DNA of 64,000 nt from UBA7985 sp038141425 (GCA_038141425.1 JAYQIC010000010.1:744001-808000), one strand, 5' to 3'. Shown: positions 1-9,761, numbered from the stretch's first letter. The notes: generated by a model not told the origin, from the letters alone. Numbers and translations: made by a program.

Positions 1-443
1 TTGTTTTCAGGAAATAGCCGGGCGCGTCGTGTTGGTTCAGCGGCTCGATGAGGACCATCTTGTCTGTGCGGCTGCAGGCGTAGTTCAGGTTTTGCAGGAA
101 CGTGTCGTGCGCCTCGGAGCCCTCGGCACACCCCGCCATGACGTGAATGGCCTCAGCACCGATCGCTTCGGCATAATCGATGGCCTCGTCGATCGCTGCC
201 CGGGCTTCAGACACAGAGGCTGGAAGAGCAGCAAGGCCGTTTTGCCCCGACCGTCCGCGCCGCGTGTTGAGCCCGAGCATGGGCAGGCCGGTTTGCTCGA
301 GCGCCTGCCGTACATCGGCCAAGGGCTGGTCGTAGGGCCAGTGACATTCGACAGCATCGAAACCCGGCTGCCTTTGCTGCGGTGATGGCGTCGGCGAGTG
401 GCAACTCCTGCCACAGAAAGCCCAGATTGGCTGAAAACTTCAT
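1..443 (-). CDS. hyi: Hydroxypyruvate isomerase-like TIM-barrel protein (3' part outside window)
   Basis: Sugar phosphate isomerase/epimerase (AP endonuclease 2-type TIM barrel), probably hydroxypyruvate isomerase, which interconverts hydroxypyruvate and tartronate semialdehyde in glyoxylate metabolism. The N-terminus MKFSANLGFLWQELPL and the following DAVECHWPYD are typical of Hyi proteins; further on IHVMAGCAEG and VLIEPLNQHDAPGYFLK match the conserved substrate and metal region. The frame shifts once near position 360 (GGGTTTCGAT read as GGGTTCGAT restores it). An AGAGAGGTGGG ribosome site lies upstream of the ATG. About 145 of some 260 residues are present. Other members of this barrel family (YgbM/OtnI-like) cannot be excluded. 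Confidence 0.7.
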
Positions 444-504
444 GGATAATTGCCCACCTCTCTGGCCCGAGACTGTCTCAACTTCGGAGCGACTGCGCGA
501 GGCG

Positions 505-1107
505 CTATTCTGCCTTACGACCGACGAAGTCGATCAGCGCCGAGACGCCCCTGTGTCCCCGGCCTTCACTGATTTCAGCGCGGTATTCTTCACAAACCTC
601 GATGCTGAGATCCTGATAGACCTCGCGCAGCAAACCCGCCGTATACATATGCTCCTGCTGCGGGGGACCACCCGTGCCCAAGTCAACCTGCTCGGGTGTG
701 TAGCCGTGGAGCAGGAGAACGCCCCCGGGCCGCAGGGCAGACGCAAGGCCGGAGAGAACCGATCGCATCGCATCGGGCGGCACGAACTGAATGAAGACAG
801 CCACGACATTGTCGAACCGCTGCGCCGTCCAGTCGACATCGAAGATGTTCTGCAGCTGGTAGTCGACGCTGACCCCCATCCCGGTCGCCAGCTTCCGGGC
901 CTTTGCCAGGCCAACCTCAGAATAATCAGTCGCCTGAACCCCATACCCCTGCCCCGCCAGAAAGGTCGAATTGCGCCCTTCTCCATCGGCAACGACCAGC
1001 GTTTGGCCCCTGGCGATAAGGCGCGGCTCCAGCTTGACCAGAGCCGCGGCCGGCTCGGTGCCAAAAAGGTAATCCTCTGACGAAAATCTCTGATCCCAAG
1101 GGTTCAT
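505..1107 (-). CDS. Class I SAM-dependent methyltransferase
   Basis: About 200 residues with a Rossmann-type S-adenosylmethionine fold: motif I VVADGEGRNSTFLA near residue 40, the acidic end of strand 2 in VQATDYSEVGLAKA, and LRPGGVLLLHGYTPEQ as post-motif. It resembles small cytosolic methyltransferases of the TehB/tellurite-resistance type; the substrate cannot be told. I chose the ATG at 1107, not the upstream in-frame ATG at 1185, because GAAGGAAACAGA immediately precedes it and the protein begins there with the family-typical MNPWDQRFSSEDYLFG. The reading frame is intact. It is co-directional with the hyi-like gene 61 bp downstream and divergent from the acetyltransferase. Confidence 0.85.
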   Translation of the reverse strand: MNPWDQRFSSEDYLFGTEPAAALVKLEPRLIARGQTLVVADGEGRNSTFLAGQGYGVQATDYSEVGLAKARKLATGMGVSVDYQLQNIFDVDWTAQRFDNVVAVFIQFVPPDAMRSVLSGLASALRPGGVLLLHGYTPEQVDLGTGGPPQQEHMYTAGLLREVYQDLSIEVCEEYRAEISEGRGHRGVSALIDFVGRKAE

Positions 1108-1250
1108 TCTGTTTCCTTCACTGACGCGGGTTTCACTCACGTGGCCGGACCCGGGTTTCCCATGCATCTGCTTCAAGCGGACCATCGGTGCTGGCGCTGC
1201 GGCTCACGCTCTGGCAGAGACTAAGCACCTATTCTTGCGGGGTCACCCGA

Positions 1251-1805
1251 ATGAGCAACCCTGAGAGCTTTGAAACCAACCGTCTCCGCCTGCGTCCACT
1301 GCGCGAGGCGGATGTCGATGACCTGCTTGAGTACCACGGCGACCCTGAAGTCATAAGGTATATCCCTTGGACCCGCCGCTCGCGCGATGACGTTTCCGAT
1401 GCGATCCGGAGCCACGACAATGCCGCTTTCCCCTTCGTGGCGGAGGGTGACGGGCTGGTGCTGGGCTGGGAATTGAAGGCGACAGGGCGGGTTATCGGGC
1501 AATCCAATACCGCACTCCTGTCACTGGTAAACCAGACCGCCGACATCGGCTGGGTCACGCACCGGAATTTCTGGCGGCAAGGCTATGCCTTCGAGGCGAC
1601 GTCACGGCTGCTGTCCCTGCTGTTGACGCAAAGCACCGTCCAGAGGGTCGTGGCGAATATCGACACTCAGAACCCGGAATCAGCCCGCCTCGCCGAAAAG
1701 CTTGGTATGCGGAAGGAGGGCGAATTCAGGAAAGCGGCCTTCACCAAGGGCGAATGGCGCGACATTTGGCTGTACGCCATCCTCAGGGAAGAATTCGCTG
1801 CCTGA
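1251..1805 (+). CDS. GNAT family N-acetyltransferase (RimJ/RimL-like)
   Basis: About 184-residue acetyltransferase that transfers acetyl from acetyl-CoA to an amino group. It starts like the RimJ/RimL class (FETNRLRLRPLREADVDDLLEYHGDPEVIRYI); the acetyl-CoA pyrophosphate-binding loop is seen around HRNFWRQGYAFEA, and the C-terminal block IDTQNPESARLAEKLGMRKEGEFR is diagnostic. It probably modifies a protein N-terminus or a small amine. The start at 1251 agrees with the family N-terminus; an upstream in-frame ATG at 1188 would add 21 atypical residues. The frame is intact. Target unknown. Confidence 0.88.
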   Translation: MSNPESFETNRLRLRPLREADVDDLLEYHGDPEVIRYIPWTRRSRDDVSDAIRSHDNAAFPFVAEGDGLVLGWELKATGRVIGQSNTALLSLVNQTADIGWVTHRNFWRQGYAFEATSRLLSLLLTQSTVQRVVANIDTQNPESARLAEKLGMRKEGEFRKAAFTKGEWRDIWLYAILREEFAA

Positions 1806-1852
1806 TGCAAGGGGAGGCCGCGTCTGGGGCCTCGCCTGTACGAGCTCGGTCG

Positions 1853-2341
1853 CTACTCTGTCAGCGACAGGAGTTCTTTGATGCGCTGGGCCGAATGGCT
1901 GTCCCATTTCTCGTACTTCCAGCCTATATCCCGGACGATTTCCTCTTCCTGATAGAACCAGGAGAAAGCCGGTAGCACCATCGGAGCCGTCGACGCGCTG
2001 ATCATTTCAGCGAGGAAAGGATGATCCGTATCGTTCACCGCCCACTGATCCCGCGTGCTGTTCTTTTCCACGGTGATAAAGCGGATCCCCGCGCGATCGA
2101 GGTTCCTGAGAAAGGGCTTCTTCTTGATCCGCTCCCAAGACTTGCAAACAGCGCAGTCCTTCGCGGTCCAGTACACCACGCTTCGACGCGTTGACACGTG
2201 ATCGGCCCATGCCAAACCCGCGCCGGATAGCAGGAGCGCAGACGCTCCGGCTATCAGGCTTCTTCGGGTTAGCGGCAGGACGTCCGCCCCGGCCTCAGCG
2301 GCATAATGGGGTCCGGATGTGACAGACTGCGGATCAGCCAT
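1853..2341 (-). CDS. Tat-exported thioredoxin-fold protein with CxxC
   Basis: A 162-residue protein with a twin-arginine signal (LTRRSLIAGASALLLSGAG, arginines at about 26-27) ending near AWA, then a thioredoxin-like domain with the redox pair C63-A-V-C66 (TAKDCAVCKSWE). The later segment STAPMVLPAFSWF supplies the TAP turn that resembles the cis-proline region of thioredoxin folds. It is expected to act in the periplasm, possibly as a thiol reductase or isomerase. Its ATG overlaps the stop of the upstream cysteine-repeat lipoprotein by 8 bp, so the two are translationally coupled, which suggests the lipoprotein as partner or substrate. Longer in-frame extension into the repeat region is a shadow of the repeats. 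Confidence 0.75.
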   Translation of the reverse strand: MADPQSVTSGPHYAAEAGADVLPLTRRSLIAGASALLLSGAGLAWADHVSTRRSVVYWTAKDCAVCKSWERIKKKPFLRNLDRAGIRFITVEKNSTRDQWAVNDTDHPFLAEMISASTAPMVLPAFSWFYQEEEIVRDIGWKYEKWDSHSAQRIKELLSLTE

Positions 2342-2966
2342 CGCAGTGGCACAAACCATCTTCGTGGGCGCCATCCGCACAGCCACAGCTGCCATCCGAA
2401 TGCGAGTTATCCTCACAGTCGCAGGTACCATCGACGATGGCGTTATCACAGCCACAGGTGCCGTCGGTATGCGGATTGTCGGCACAGTTACAGCTGCCGT
2501 CGTGTGTGCTGTTCCCCTCGCAGTGACAGGTGCCATCGACAACGCCGTTATCACAGCCACAGGTGCCGTCGGTATGCGGATTGTCGGCACAGTCACAGCT
2601 GCCGTCGTGTGCGCTGTTCCCCTCGCAGTGACAGGTGCCATCGACAACGCCCTTATCACAGCCACAGGTGCCGTCGGTATGCGGATTGTCGGCACAGTCA
2701 CAGCTGCCGTCGTATGCGCTGTTCCCCTCGCAATCGCATGTACCATCGACAATGGCGTCATCACAGCCACAAGTGCCGTCTGTGTGCGGGTTGTCGTCGC
2801 AATCGCAAGTTCCGTCTACAACCGCCGGAGAAGCGTGGACATGCATGGTCGTGTGAGAATGGGCTCCACTATGAGAGTGCATCATGACTGGAACAGGTGA
2901 GCAAGCGGCAACGATCGTTCCAATCATCGCCAACAAAGCAATGGCAAGAGTTCTAGAGCCTGGCAT
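2334..2966 (-). CDS. Cysteine-rich CxC tandem-repeat lipoprotein
   Basis: A 210-residue predicted lipoprotein. The signal peptide ends in a lipobox, IVAAC with Cys at residue 22; a short His-rich stretch follows (MMHSHSGAHSHTTMHVH), then about 165 residues built of 14 copies of a 11-12 residue unit D-G-[TS]-C-x-C-x-x-N, giving 28 cysteines all spaced as CxC. At DNA level the units form larger 105-bp repeats. I do not know a named family with this pattern. The dense CxC plus His content suggests metal binding (soft metals) or a thiol-rich surface protein. It is followed, with 8 bp overlap, by a Tat-exported thioredoxin-fold protein and is divergent from a DUF4395 membrane protein. Confidence 0.75.
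   Translation of the reverse strand: MPGSRTLAIALLAMIGTIVAACSPVPVMMHSHSGAHSHTTMHVHASPAVVDGTCDCDDNPHTDGTCGCDDAIVDGTCDCEGNSAYDGSCDCADNPHTDGTCGCDKGVVDGTCHCEGNSAHDGSCDCADNPHTDGTCGCDNGVVDGTCHCEGNSTHDGSCNCADNPHTDGTCGCDNAIVDGTCDCEDNSHSDGSCGCADGAHEDGLCHCDG
2335..2825. repeat. 105-bp tandem repeats inside the CxC lipoprotein gene
   Basis: Three nearly identical 105-bp units lie at 2416-2520, 2521-2625 and 2626-2730, with a more diverged unit from 2731 to about 2825 and a partial one at 2335-2415. Each encodes 35 residues, that is three CxC motifs. The units at 2521 and 2626 differ at only a few positions, which indicates recent duplication. The repeat keeps several frames open on both strands, so long false reading frames appear here. 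Confidence 0.9.
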
Positions 2967-3211
2967 GGTTCGTTTCCCCTTTTGTTTTGAACGGGCGCAC
3001 GCGTCTTCGCTTTGACGAGCATTATGCGCCCCAAAACGTTAGCCAAATCTCACGAACAAGCAACATTGATAGCAGTTGATTTATCGTTTTATGCTACTTT
3101 TTGACGCCTGAAATTCTGTAAATTGCACTCTAAGCAGTGTTTTCTATTAATTGGATGCACACAGGCCATGCAACGTCAGGCGAAGCCCAAAACGACAAGC
3201 GAGGTGCAACG

Positions 3212-3816
3212 ATGAGTTTCCGCTCCAATTGGTTTCAGCACGATGGCGTCGAAGACGCTGTTGGCCAGCTCTACATCAATGAGCGGGCGCTTCGGGCCCG
3301 TGCCGGACTGATGCTGATTATTCCAACGATACTTCTGTTCATCCGACTGGACCATGGGATGCACATGGAGATGATCATGGACATGAGCACAGGGCAGATG
3401 GTGCCCCGTGAATACAATCATATCGTCCCCTATTTCCTTCTTGTTCTGGCCATGTGGGAGATGGTCATGCCCATGTCCAAAGCGACGGCACGCCTTTCGC
3501 TGACGGCGCAGTTGGGAACCCTGCTGACCCGGGGGCAGCCGCCCACTTTGTGCCCATGCGACCAAAACTCATGGCGTGGAGCATCGGTTGGGTGATGGCG
3601 GTCATCTGCCTCGCCTCGCTGATCGGGATGGATCAGTTTAACTACATGCACCCTGCCCCGCAGTATCTCATCTACATATGCATGGGATTCATGTGGCTCG
3701 AAGCGGTCGCCAATATCTGTGCAGGTTGCATTCTGTACAATGCTCTGGCGCGGGTCGGGATCGTGAAAGAAGCTTGCGCGACCTGCCAATGGCCCCCTGT
3801 TCAGCAACAGGGCTGA
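3212..3816 (+). CDS. DUF4395-like membrane protein with paired CxxC
   Basis: Membrane protein of about 200 residues with four or so hydrophobic segments (LMLIIPTILLFI, IVPYFLLVLAMWEMV, LMAWSIGWVMAVICLASLI, YLIYICMGFMWLEAVANI). The second half, FVPMRPKLMAWSIGW through EAVANICAGCILYNALARVG, matches the DUF4395 pattern, including the conserved CxxC at its end; a second CxxC follows (KEACATCQW). A Met/His-rich loop HGMHMEMIMDM lies after the first segment. The frame shifts near 3532, where adding one G to the CCGGGGGC run restores it. Start chosen at ATG 3212 with GAGGTG before it. Function unknown; DUF4395 proteins often occur with thiol-redox proteins, as here. Confidence 0.65.
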
Positions 3817-3977
3817 CACCGGCAAAGACGATGATCCTCCCCTGCAAGGGGGAGGAGATCACGCGAGTCTAGGAGGCGCACTCGATCACGCACCGAGGTC
3901 ACATTGGGTCTTCCCTGAAGGCTGGTTATCTGCGCTACTGGACGATGTAGTTTCAGGGGGCTGGAGGGGAGGCCGCA

Positions 3978-4604
3978 TTGAGATTAGCTGTTTTGATCTT
4001 GGCTGCGGCAGTGCTGGGCCTTGTTGGCGGCCTTGGGTCTGCACTGACCCTGTCAGGCTTGGTTTCTGACCGGATCCGTCTGGGCGAGATTGTCGAAATC
4101 GACGGCTGGCGCAGCAACTGGTCTATCGGGACTGAAGCCGTTGATCCCTATACGAAAGCGTGGATCGCACGCTTCGGTCTGTTCGCCCTGAGGCGGGAGG
4201 AGGCCGTATATTTCTACACCACCCTTGATGCCGCAGGTCAGCCGCTGGATGAAGAATGCGTCTATGCCTTCGACGTGGGCGAGCAACCGGGGTCCTGGTG
4301 GTCCGTGACGGTCTATGACGGCGAGGGCTATCTGCCGAAAAACGCGGATGCCCGCCTCTCATTTGATGCGACGAAAGCGGAGGACCTGCGGTCCCGTCGC
4401 GTGGTTCTCAGTGCAGAAATGCCCGAAGCAGGGGCCGAGACGGGTGAGGACGACGGCTATTGGATTTCCACGCGGAACGCCGGGGCCTTTGACGTTACCC
4501 TCCGCGTGTATCAACCCACACCCGTTGCCATCGAAAATCCGGCGCAGGCCTTTGTGCTGCCCCCGATCAAACGGCTTTCCTGTGCCGGGGAGATGCCATC
4601 ATGA
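3978..4604 (+). CDS. DUF1214 domain protein
   Basis: A 208-residue exported or membrane-anchored protein with an N-terminal hydrophobic segment (LAVLILAAAVLGLVGGLGSAL), then a DUF1214 beta-domain (WSIGTEAVDPYTKAWIARFGLFAL, EECVYAFDVGEQPGSWWSVTVYDGEGYLPKNA). It starts at a TTG codon with GGAGGGGAGG upstream. Its stop overlaps the ATG of the DUF1254 gene (ATGA), the usual pairing of these two domain families. Biochemical role unknown; in this operon it precedes an anchored MBL alkylsulfatase. Confidence 0.8.
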   Translation: MRLAVLILAAAVLGLVGGLGSALTLSGLVSDRIRLGEIVEIDGWRSNWSIGTEAVDPYTKAWIARFGLFALRREEAVYFYTTLDAAGQPLDEECVYAFDVGEQPGSWWSVTVYDGEGYLPKNADARLSFDATKAEDLRSRRVVLSAEMPEAGAETGEDDGYWISTRNAGAFDVTLRVYQPTPVAIENPAQAFVLPPIKRLSCAGEMPS

Positions 4605-5122
4605 GACGCGCAATCCTGATCTTTGTGGCCGTCCTCGTGGTCACAGGCCTTGCCAGCCATCTGCTGGTCATTCGGGCTCTGCCGACCATCATCATGAACC
4701 GCGGGACTGCCGTGATTGCCGACCTCGGGGTCGTACCCAACCAATGGTTCATTGCGCCGCGCATTACGGCTGAAAACAGCGCCGTGGTGCGCGCCTCACC
4801 GGATTTGGCCTATGCCGTGTGCCTGCTCGATCTCACCGAGGGGCCCGTGCAGATTTCGGCCCCGGGCGGTGCAGACTATGGCTCGCTTTCGGTCTTTGAT
4901 GATGACACCACCAATGTCTTCGTTCGCCCGCTCCTTGAAAACCAGCCCGTAGAGATCCTCGTTCACCGGGCAGGAGAGATGATTGAGCTGCCAACCGGCG
5001 CAACAGCCGTTGCCCTGTCGTCAACACGGGGTATCGCCCTGCTAAGGCGACTGGCACCATCACAGGCACGGTATGAAGCAGCACAGGGGTTGATGGACCA
5101 GAGCCGGTGTGGCCCGCGCTGA
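4601..5122 (+). CDS. DUF1254 domain protein
   Basis: A 173-residue protein with an N-terminal membrane segment (ILIFVAVLVVTGLASHLLVI) and a short DUF1254-type domain (VVPNQWFIAPRITAENSAVVRASPDLAYAVCLLDLTEGP, YGSLSVFDDDTTNVFVRP). It overlaps the DUF1214 gene by 4 bp and is followed after 35 bp by the alkylsulfatase, so the three are probably one transcript. DUF1254 and DUF1214 are often halves of one longer protein; here they are separate genes. Function not established. Confidence 0.78.
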   Translation: MRRAILIFVAVLVVTGLASHLLVIRALPTIIMNRGTAVIADLGVVPNQWFIAPRITAENSAVVRASPDLAYAVCLLDLTEGPVQISAPGGADYGSLSVFDDDTTNVFVRPLLENQPVEILVHRAGEMIELPTGATAVALSSTRGIALLRRLAPSQARYEAAQGLMDQSRCGPR

Positions 5123-5157
5123 CGGCGCGAGCGCAGACACGAGTAGGGGATTAATCG

Positions 5158-6943
5158 ATGCGACTTTTCCTGTTTGGCTTCTCGAGCGCGATCCTCGTAC
5201 TTGCGGTCCTGCTGGGCGGCGCGGCTGGCGTGCTCCTGCTTGGTGGTTCTGGCGGCTTTGAAACCCGAAACCCGACCACGTTTGCGACCGTCGACCCGGT
5301 CAGCATAAGACCGGATGTCGAGGCCCACGCCCGGCTGTTTCGAGCGCCGGATCGAAGAACCTGTCGACGGGGTCTACGTCGCCATCGGCTATGGTCTGGC
5401 CAACGTCATCCTGATCGAAGCTGAGGACGGGCTGATCCTCGTCGATACGCTTGAATCCATCCGCGCCGCCGAGGGGCTCAAGCCGTGGATTGACGAAATG
5501 CGGGCCAAGACGGGTAAGGACATCACCGACCTCGTTTACACACACAACCACGCTGACCACGTCTTCGGCGCAGGCGTGCTGCTCGCCGGACAGGCGCTCG
5601 CACCCCGGATCTGGGCGCAGGCAATGACCGAGGAGCGGGTGCACGAGGTGGTGAGCGTGCTGACGCCCATCACCTTCCGCCGCGCTATGCGCATGTTCGG
5701 CACCTATCTGCCTGACGAGAGCTTCAGCAATAACGGCATCGGCCCGCGTCTGCTGAACGATGATCAGGACGGCGTGCACTTCCTGCTGCCCACCGACGTC
5801 ATCGATCAGCGTGGCGAAGTGATGATGGCCGGGGAGCAGGTGATCCTGCAGCACGCACCGGGCGAAACGCTCGACCAGATGATCGTTTACCTGCCGGATC
5901 GACGAACCCTGCTGCCTGCGGACAACTACTATCACGCCTTCCCCAACCTCTACACCATCCGGGGAACGCCATACCGGGACCCCCGGCTCTGGGTTGCGTC
6001 CCTCGATACCATGCGCGGCTTTGGCGCTGAAATCATGATCCCGCAGCATTCCCAACCGGTGATTGGTGCCGCTGAAATTGATCGACGGCTGATGAACTAC
6101 CGCGATGCCATCCAGTACGTGCACGACGAGACCATCCGGCTGATCAATCAGGGGCTCGGGCCGGATGAAATCGCGGACGCGATCAGCCTGCCGCCGCATC
6201 TGGCGCAGGAGCCGTATCTGCAGGAATTCTATGGTCGTGTTGAGTGGGCAGCGCGGTCCGTCTTTGCCGGGACACTGGGGTGGTTTTCCGGCGATCCCGC
6301 CGACCTGCTGCCGCTTCCGGCATCGCGGCAGGCGACGCTGATGGCTGAGTTGGCAGGCGGCGCCGGTGCTCTGGCGGACGCTGCGGAAACCGCGCTGGTG
6401 GCGGGCGAGCCGTCCTGGGCCCTGCACTTGGCCGGTCACCTGCGCGAGCTGGGTGATACCCGGGCGCCCTCGCTGCAGGCGAGAGCCCTGCGCGAGCTGG
6501 CTAGGGTCGAGCCCTCGTCCTCCGGCAGGCACTATTTTCTGACCATGGCAGCCGAGGCGGAGGGCTTCGTCCTGCCCACCAACAGCATCGCAAACACACC
6601 CGACGAGGTTCTGAACGGCATTCCGATCGAAAACTTCATGGTGGCATTGGCGACGAACCTGCGCTCAGCGGAGAACCTCGACATCGAGATCGCCTATGGT
6701 TTCGATTTCAGCAACGGGCCTGCCCTGACCATCCGGGTCCGGCGCGGCGTGGCCGTGTTCGAACGGGGTATCGCCACCGATGTTTCCGGGGTGCTGAGCA
6801 CCAGTACCGAGGACTTCCGTGCCATCGCCATCGGCCGGGCCAATGCCGCGACCCTGCTGGTAACCGGCCAGATCAGCGTTGAAGGACCGGTGACCAATCT
6901 CACGTCTTTCCTCGCGCGGTTTGACCCGCCCGCCGGTCAGTAG
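5158..6943 (+). CDS. Membrane-anchored MBL-fold alkyl sulfatase
   Basis: About 594-residue zinc hydrolase of the SdsA1/alkylsulfatase class, which releases inorganic sulfate from alkyl sulfate esters. An N-terminal hydrophobic anchor (LFGFSSAILVLAVLLGGAAGVLLLG) is followed by the metallo-beta-lactamase domain with HxHxDH as YTHNHADHVFG, then the dimerization part (HDETIRLINQGLGPDEIADAISLP) and a C-terminal SCP2-like domain (FMVALATNLRSAENLDIEIAYGF). One frameshift lies near 5340, where removing one T of TGTTTCG restores VEAHARLFERRIEEPVDGVY. It follows the DUF1214/DUF1254 pair by 35 bp. The alkyl substrate is not predictable. Confidence 0.82.
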
Positions 6944-7017
6944 CCCGCGCCTGCTAACGGCGAGGGCAGCCCTGTCCTTTCCGTCGCCAGATCGCTGGAA
7001 GTCCCGGGCTCACCGGT

Positions 7018-8579
7018 TCAGGCAAGACGATCCGAGAGTGGGCTTTCGTCCATTTGTGCGGTCAGCAGGTGGTTCAATCGCTCAGACAACCGCGCCCGCT
7101 CGGCCGCATACGCCGGCACGTCCCATAGATTGTGGGTTTCCGAAGGGTCACTTTCGAGATCATAGAGCTCGCCCCAGTCCTGATCGAGGTAGAGCGTGTA
7201 GCGCCAGCGGTCGGTGACGACCGAGCGGACCCGGGAAGCCTTCTCAAAGCCAAGGCGGGCCCCGCCGTCGTTATATTCGACCAGCAGGTCGTGCCGTGGA
7301 CCGTCGCCTCCTGAGACTGCATCCAGAAAACTCACCCCCTGATTGCCGTTGAAGGGCTGCAGCCCAGCGCGCTCAAGGATGGTTGCACCAATATCGACGG
7401 TCGAGGCCATGGCGCTGCTGACGCGCGGCTCGCGCTGCTGCGGGTCCGACCAGATGAACGGCACACGCGCGATGCTTTCGAACGGCAGCGCGCCTTTCAG
7501 GATCATGTTGTAGTCGCCCAGATAGTCACCGTGGTCGGAGTTGTAGACCACCACGGTGTCCTCGTGGGCGCCCGTCTCCTGCAAGGTCTGCATGATGTCA
7601 CCGACGGCATCATCGATGAAGGCCATCATCCCGGCGGACAGGGCCATCACTTCCTTCACCTGCTGATTGTCCAGCATCATCGCTGTCTGAGCCGTCATCT
7701 GCTCGCCCTTGTTCTTCCAGTTTTCGTAGAGGAACTGCATGGGTGGGGGTGGATTGCGGTGCGCTTCGAAGGGCAGAGAGACCTCGAAGTCATCGGGGAA
7801 TACATGTCCCAGTACTTCCCCGGCGGATTGAAGGGATGATGGGGGTCGGGGAAGGAGACGAAGGCGAAGAACGGCTGGTCTTCGCCCTGACGCGCGCGCA
7901 GATAGTCGATGGCGCGGTCGCGGACGTAAGCGGTCGGGTAGAGGTCTTCGGGGATGGGTGTGCGGTAGGCCTGCGGGCAGGAATAATTGTGCGGGAGTTC
8001 GTTGCTTGGGTCGTGCAAGGCTTCCCAGTCCGGCGCATGCTGCCGGAACCATTGCAGGTAATGCCCGCCGCAGCGGTCCCCGTGCTCGGTGACCATGTCG
8101 ACGTGCTGGTAGCCGTAGTAAGGCGTCGTGATTTCGTAGCGACCATCGGCGCGGTAACGGTCGGCTTCTTCTTCGCCGTAGTCGCCTTCATCCGGGAACC
8201 AGGCTTCCTCGCTGACAGCCGTAAGCGCCGGGTCGCGGCCCATGGGTGGCAGCCCGGTAAAGGGCTGCAGATGGCTCTTACCGATCGCAGCGGTGTGGTA
8301 GCCGCCCTTGGCCAGCAGGTTGACGAAGGTGTTGGCCGACAGCGGCAGGCGGCAGCCATTGTAGCGCAGGCCGTGAAGGCTCGGGTAGCGGCCGGTCAGC
8401 AGCGACGCCCGATTGGGCATGCACACGGGGGAAGCGGCGTAGAACCGCTCAAACCGGGTCCCCTGCCCCGCGATGGCATCGATGTTGGGGGTCTTGAGGA
8501 CCGGATGCCCTGCGCAGCCAAGCCAGTCCGCCCTCTGCTGGTCGGTGATCAGGAACAGAAAATTGGGTTGCTTGGTCAT
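7018..8579 (-). CDS. Type I (formylglycine) sulfatase
   Basis: About 520-residue sulfatase of the alkaline-phosphatase superfamily. The N-terminal metal site is FLITDQQRADWLG, the C-x-P-x-R activation motif is C53-MPNRASLLTGRYP, whose Cys must be oxidised to formylglycine, and the second metal site is YNSDHGDYLGDYNMILKG. The C-terminus ends with the usual DLESDPSETHNLWD. One frameshift near 7790 (GGACATGTATTCC) separates the N- and C-terminal halves; the family sequence WDMYxPDDFEVSLPFE resumes directly. No maturase gene is present in the window. Substrate unknown; close relatives act on choline sulfate, glycan or phenol sulfates. It lies convergent to the MBL alkylsulfatase. Confidence 0.85.
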
Positions 8580-8843
8580 GGCGGTTCCCGGGTGGCCCTC
8601 AGGCCGAAGCAGCGCGGCTATGCCGAACGAAAAGACAGTTCAGCCCAAGCCCGATCATCGCGCAAGGGCGGATCGAACGCCGGTGAGAGCAGAAAAATAC
8701 CAGCGAAGTGTGCTGTTTGTTTGAAGGCCGTGATGGAAATAACCCATCCACACCAATCGACAGGCAAAGCCAGCTGACCGGATGGAATATCGCGTGAGCG
8801 CCGAATAGACTGGAGACGAACATGTCTGAGCGAAGAGCAGAGA

Positions 8844-9760
8844 TTGATGATTACTGTTGGCGGCGAGAACCTGATTGATCTGGTGCAAATCACCGAAGGC
8901 GGCGGGGTGCCAGAGTTCAGGGCCCTGCCCGGGGATCGCAATACAACTGCGCCTCTGCGCTTGGTCGGCTGGGAACCCGCCCGCACTACATCACGCCGAT
9001 TTCAACCGACAGCCTCGGCGTGCTGCTGGCTGACACGCTGGTGGAAAGCGGCGTTGTCGTCGCTGCCGAGCGGGTGGATGCGCCCAGCTCGCTGGCCGTG
9101 GTCACGCTGAAGGCCGGTCAGCCCAGCTATCAGTTCTACCGCGACGGCACGGCCGAGCGGCTCGTCAGCGCGGAGAGCCTGAAGGCCGCCATGCCGGCAC
9201 AACCGCGGGTGTTTCAGATCGGCTCGCTGTCCCTGTGCGACGGCGACGATGCCGATGTCTGGGCGGAGCTGTTCATCGACCTCGCGCAGCAGGGTGTGGC
9301 CTGCACGCTCGACCCCAACGTCCGTCCGGCCTTTGTCAAAGACCCAGGCTCCTACCGCAGCCGGCTGGAGGGGATGATGAAGGTCGCCTTGCTGGTCAAA
9401 CTGAGCGACGAGGATCTGGGCTGGCTGTACCCGGACGCCGACCCCCAAACCAAGGCCGCAGAACTCGCCGCCGGGTCACAGGCGCAGCTGTTCGTGCTGA
9501 CCAAGGGCAGTCAGGGCGCGACACTGATAACCCGCTCGCACCGGGTCGAGGTTGAAGCTGCGCCGGTGTCGGCGCTGCAGGATACGGTCGGCGCGGGCGA
9601 TACCTTCATGGCGGCGCTGATCTACCAGTTCCTGCAGTCGCCTGATTTCGGCTCTGAGGCAGCGATCCGGGACGTTGGCCGATTTGCCGCCAAGGCAGCC
9701 GCCATCAACTGCGAGCGCGTCGGCTGCAACCCGCCAAGCCTCGATGAAATCAGGATCTAG
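8844..9760 (+). CDS. PfkB-family carbohydrate kinase (fructokinase-like)
   Basis: Ribokinase/PfkB family sugar kinase of about 305 residues. Seen: N-terminal VGGENLIDLVQI, substrate loop LPGGSQYNCASALGRLG after correcting a frameshift near 8930 (one G missing in CCCGGGGATCG), and the PfkB signature DTVGAGDTFMAAL with the catalytic Asp. The ATP-dependent phosphorylation of a sugar or keto-sugar is expected in the cytosol. It begins at ATGATG (8844 or 8847). The transaldolase gene starts 1 bp after its stop, so kinase and aldolase probably act in sequence. Exact sugar unknown; the sequence is nearest to fructokinases by eye. Confidence 0.8.
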
Positions 9761-9761
9761 C

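Noticed and set aside
2400..2830. Possible CRISPR array
   Set aside because: The repeats are contiguous without unique spacers and are coding, so not CRISPR.
2306..2900. Long plus-strand frames of about 193 codons across the CxC repeats
   Set aside because: They are by-products of the 105-bp repeat: the frames give low-complexity Ala/Val/Thr/Gly or Ser/Cys/His/Arg strings without start signals, while the minus-strand frame has a lipobox and a regular CxC pattern.
5300..6532. 410-codon antisense frame opposite the alkylsulfatase
   Set aside because: Antisense shadow typical of GC-rich DNA; composition without recognisable domains, and the plus strand encodes a clear sulfatase.
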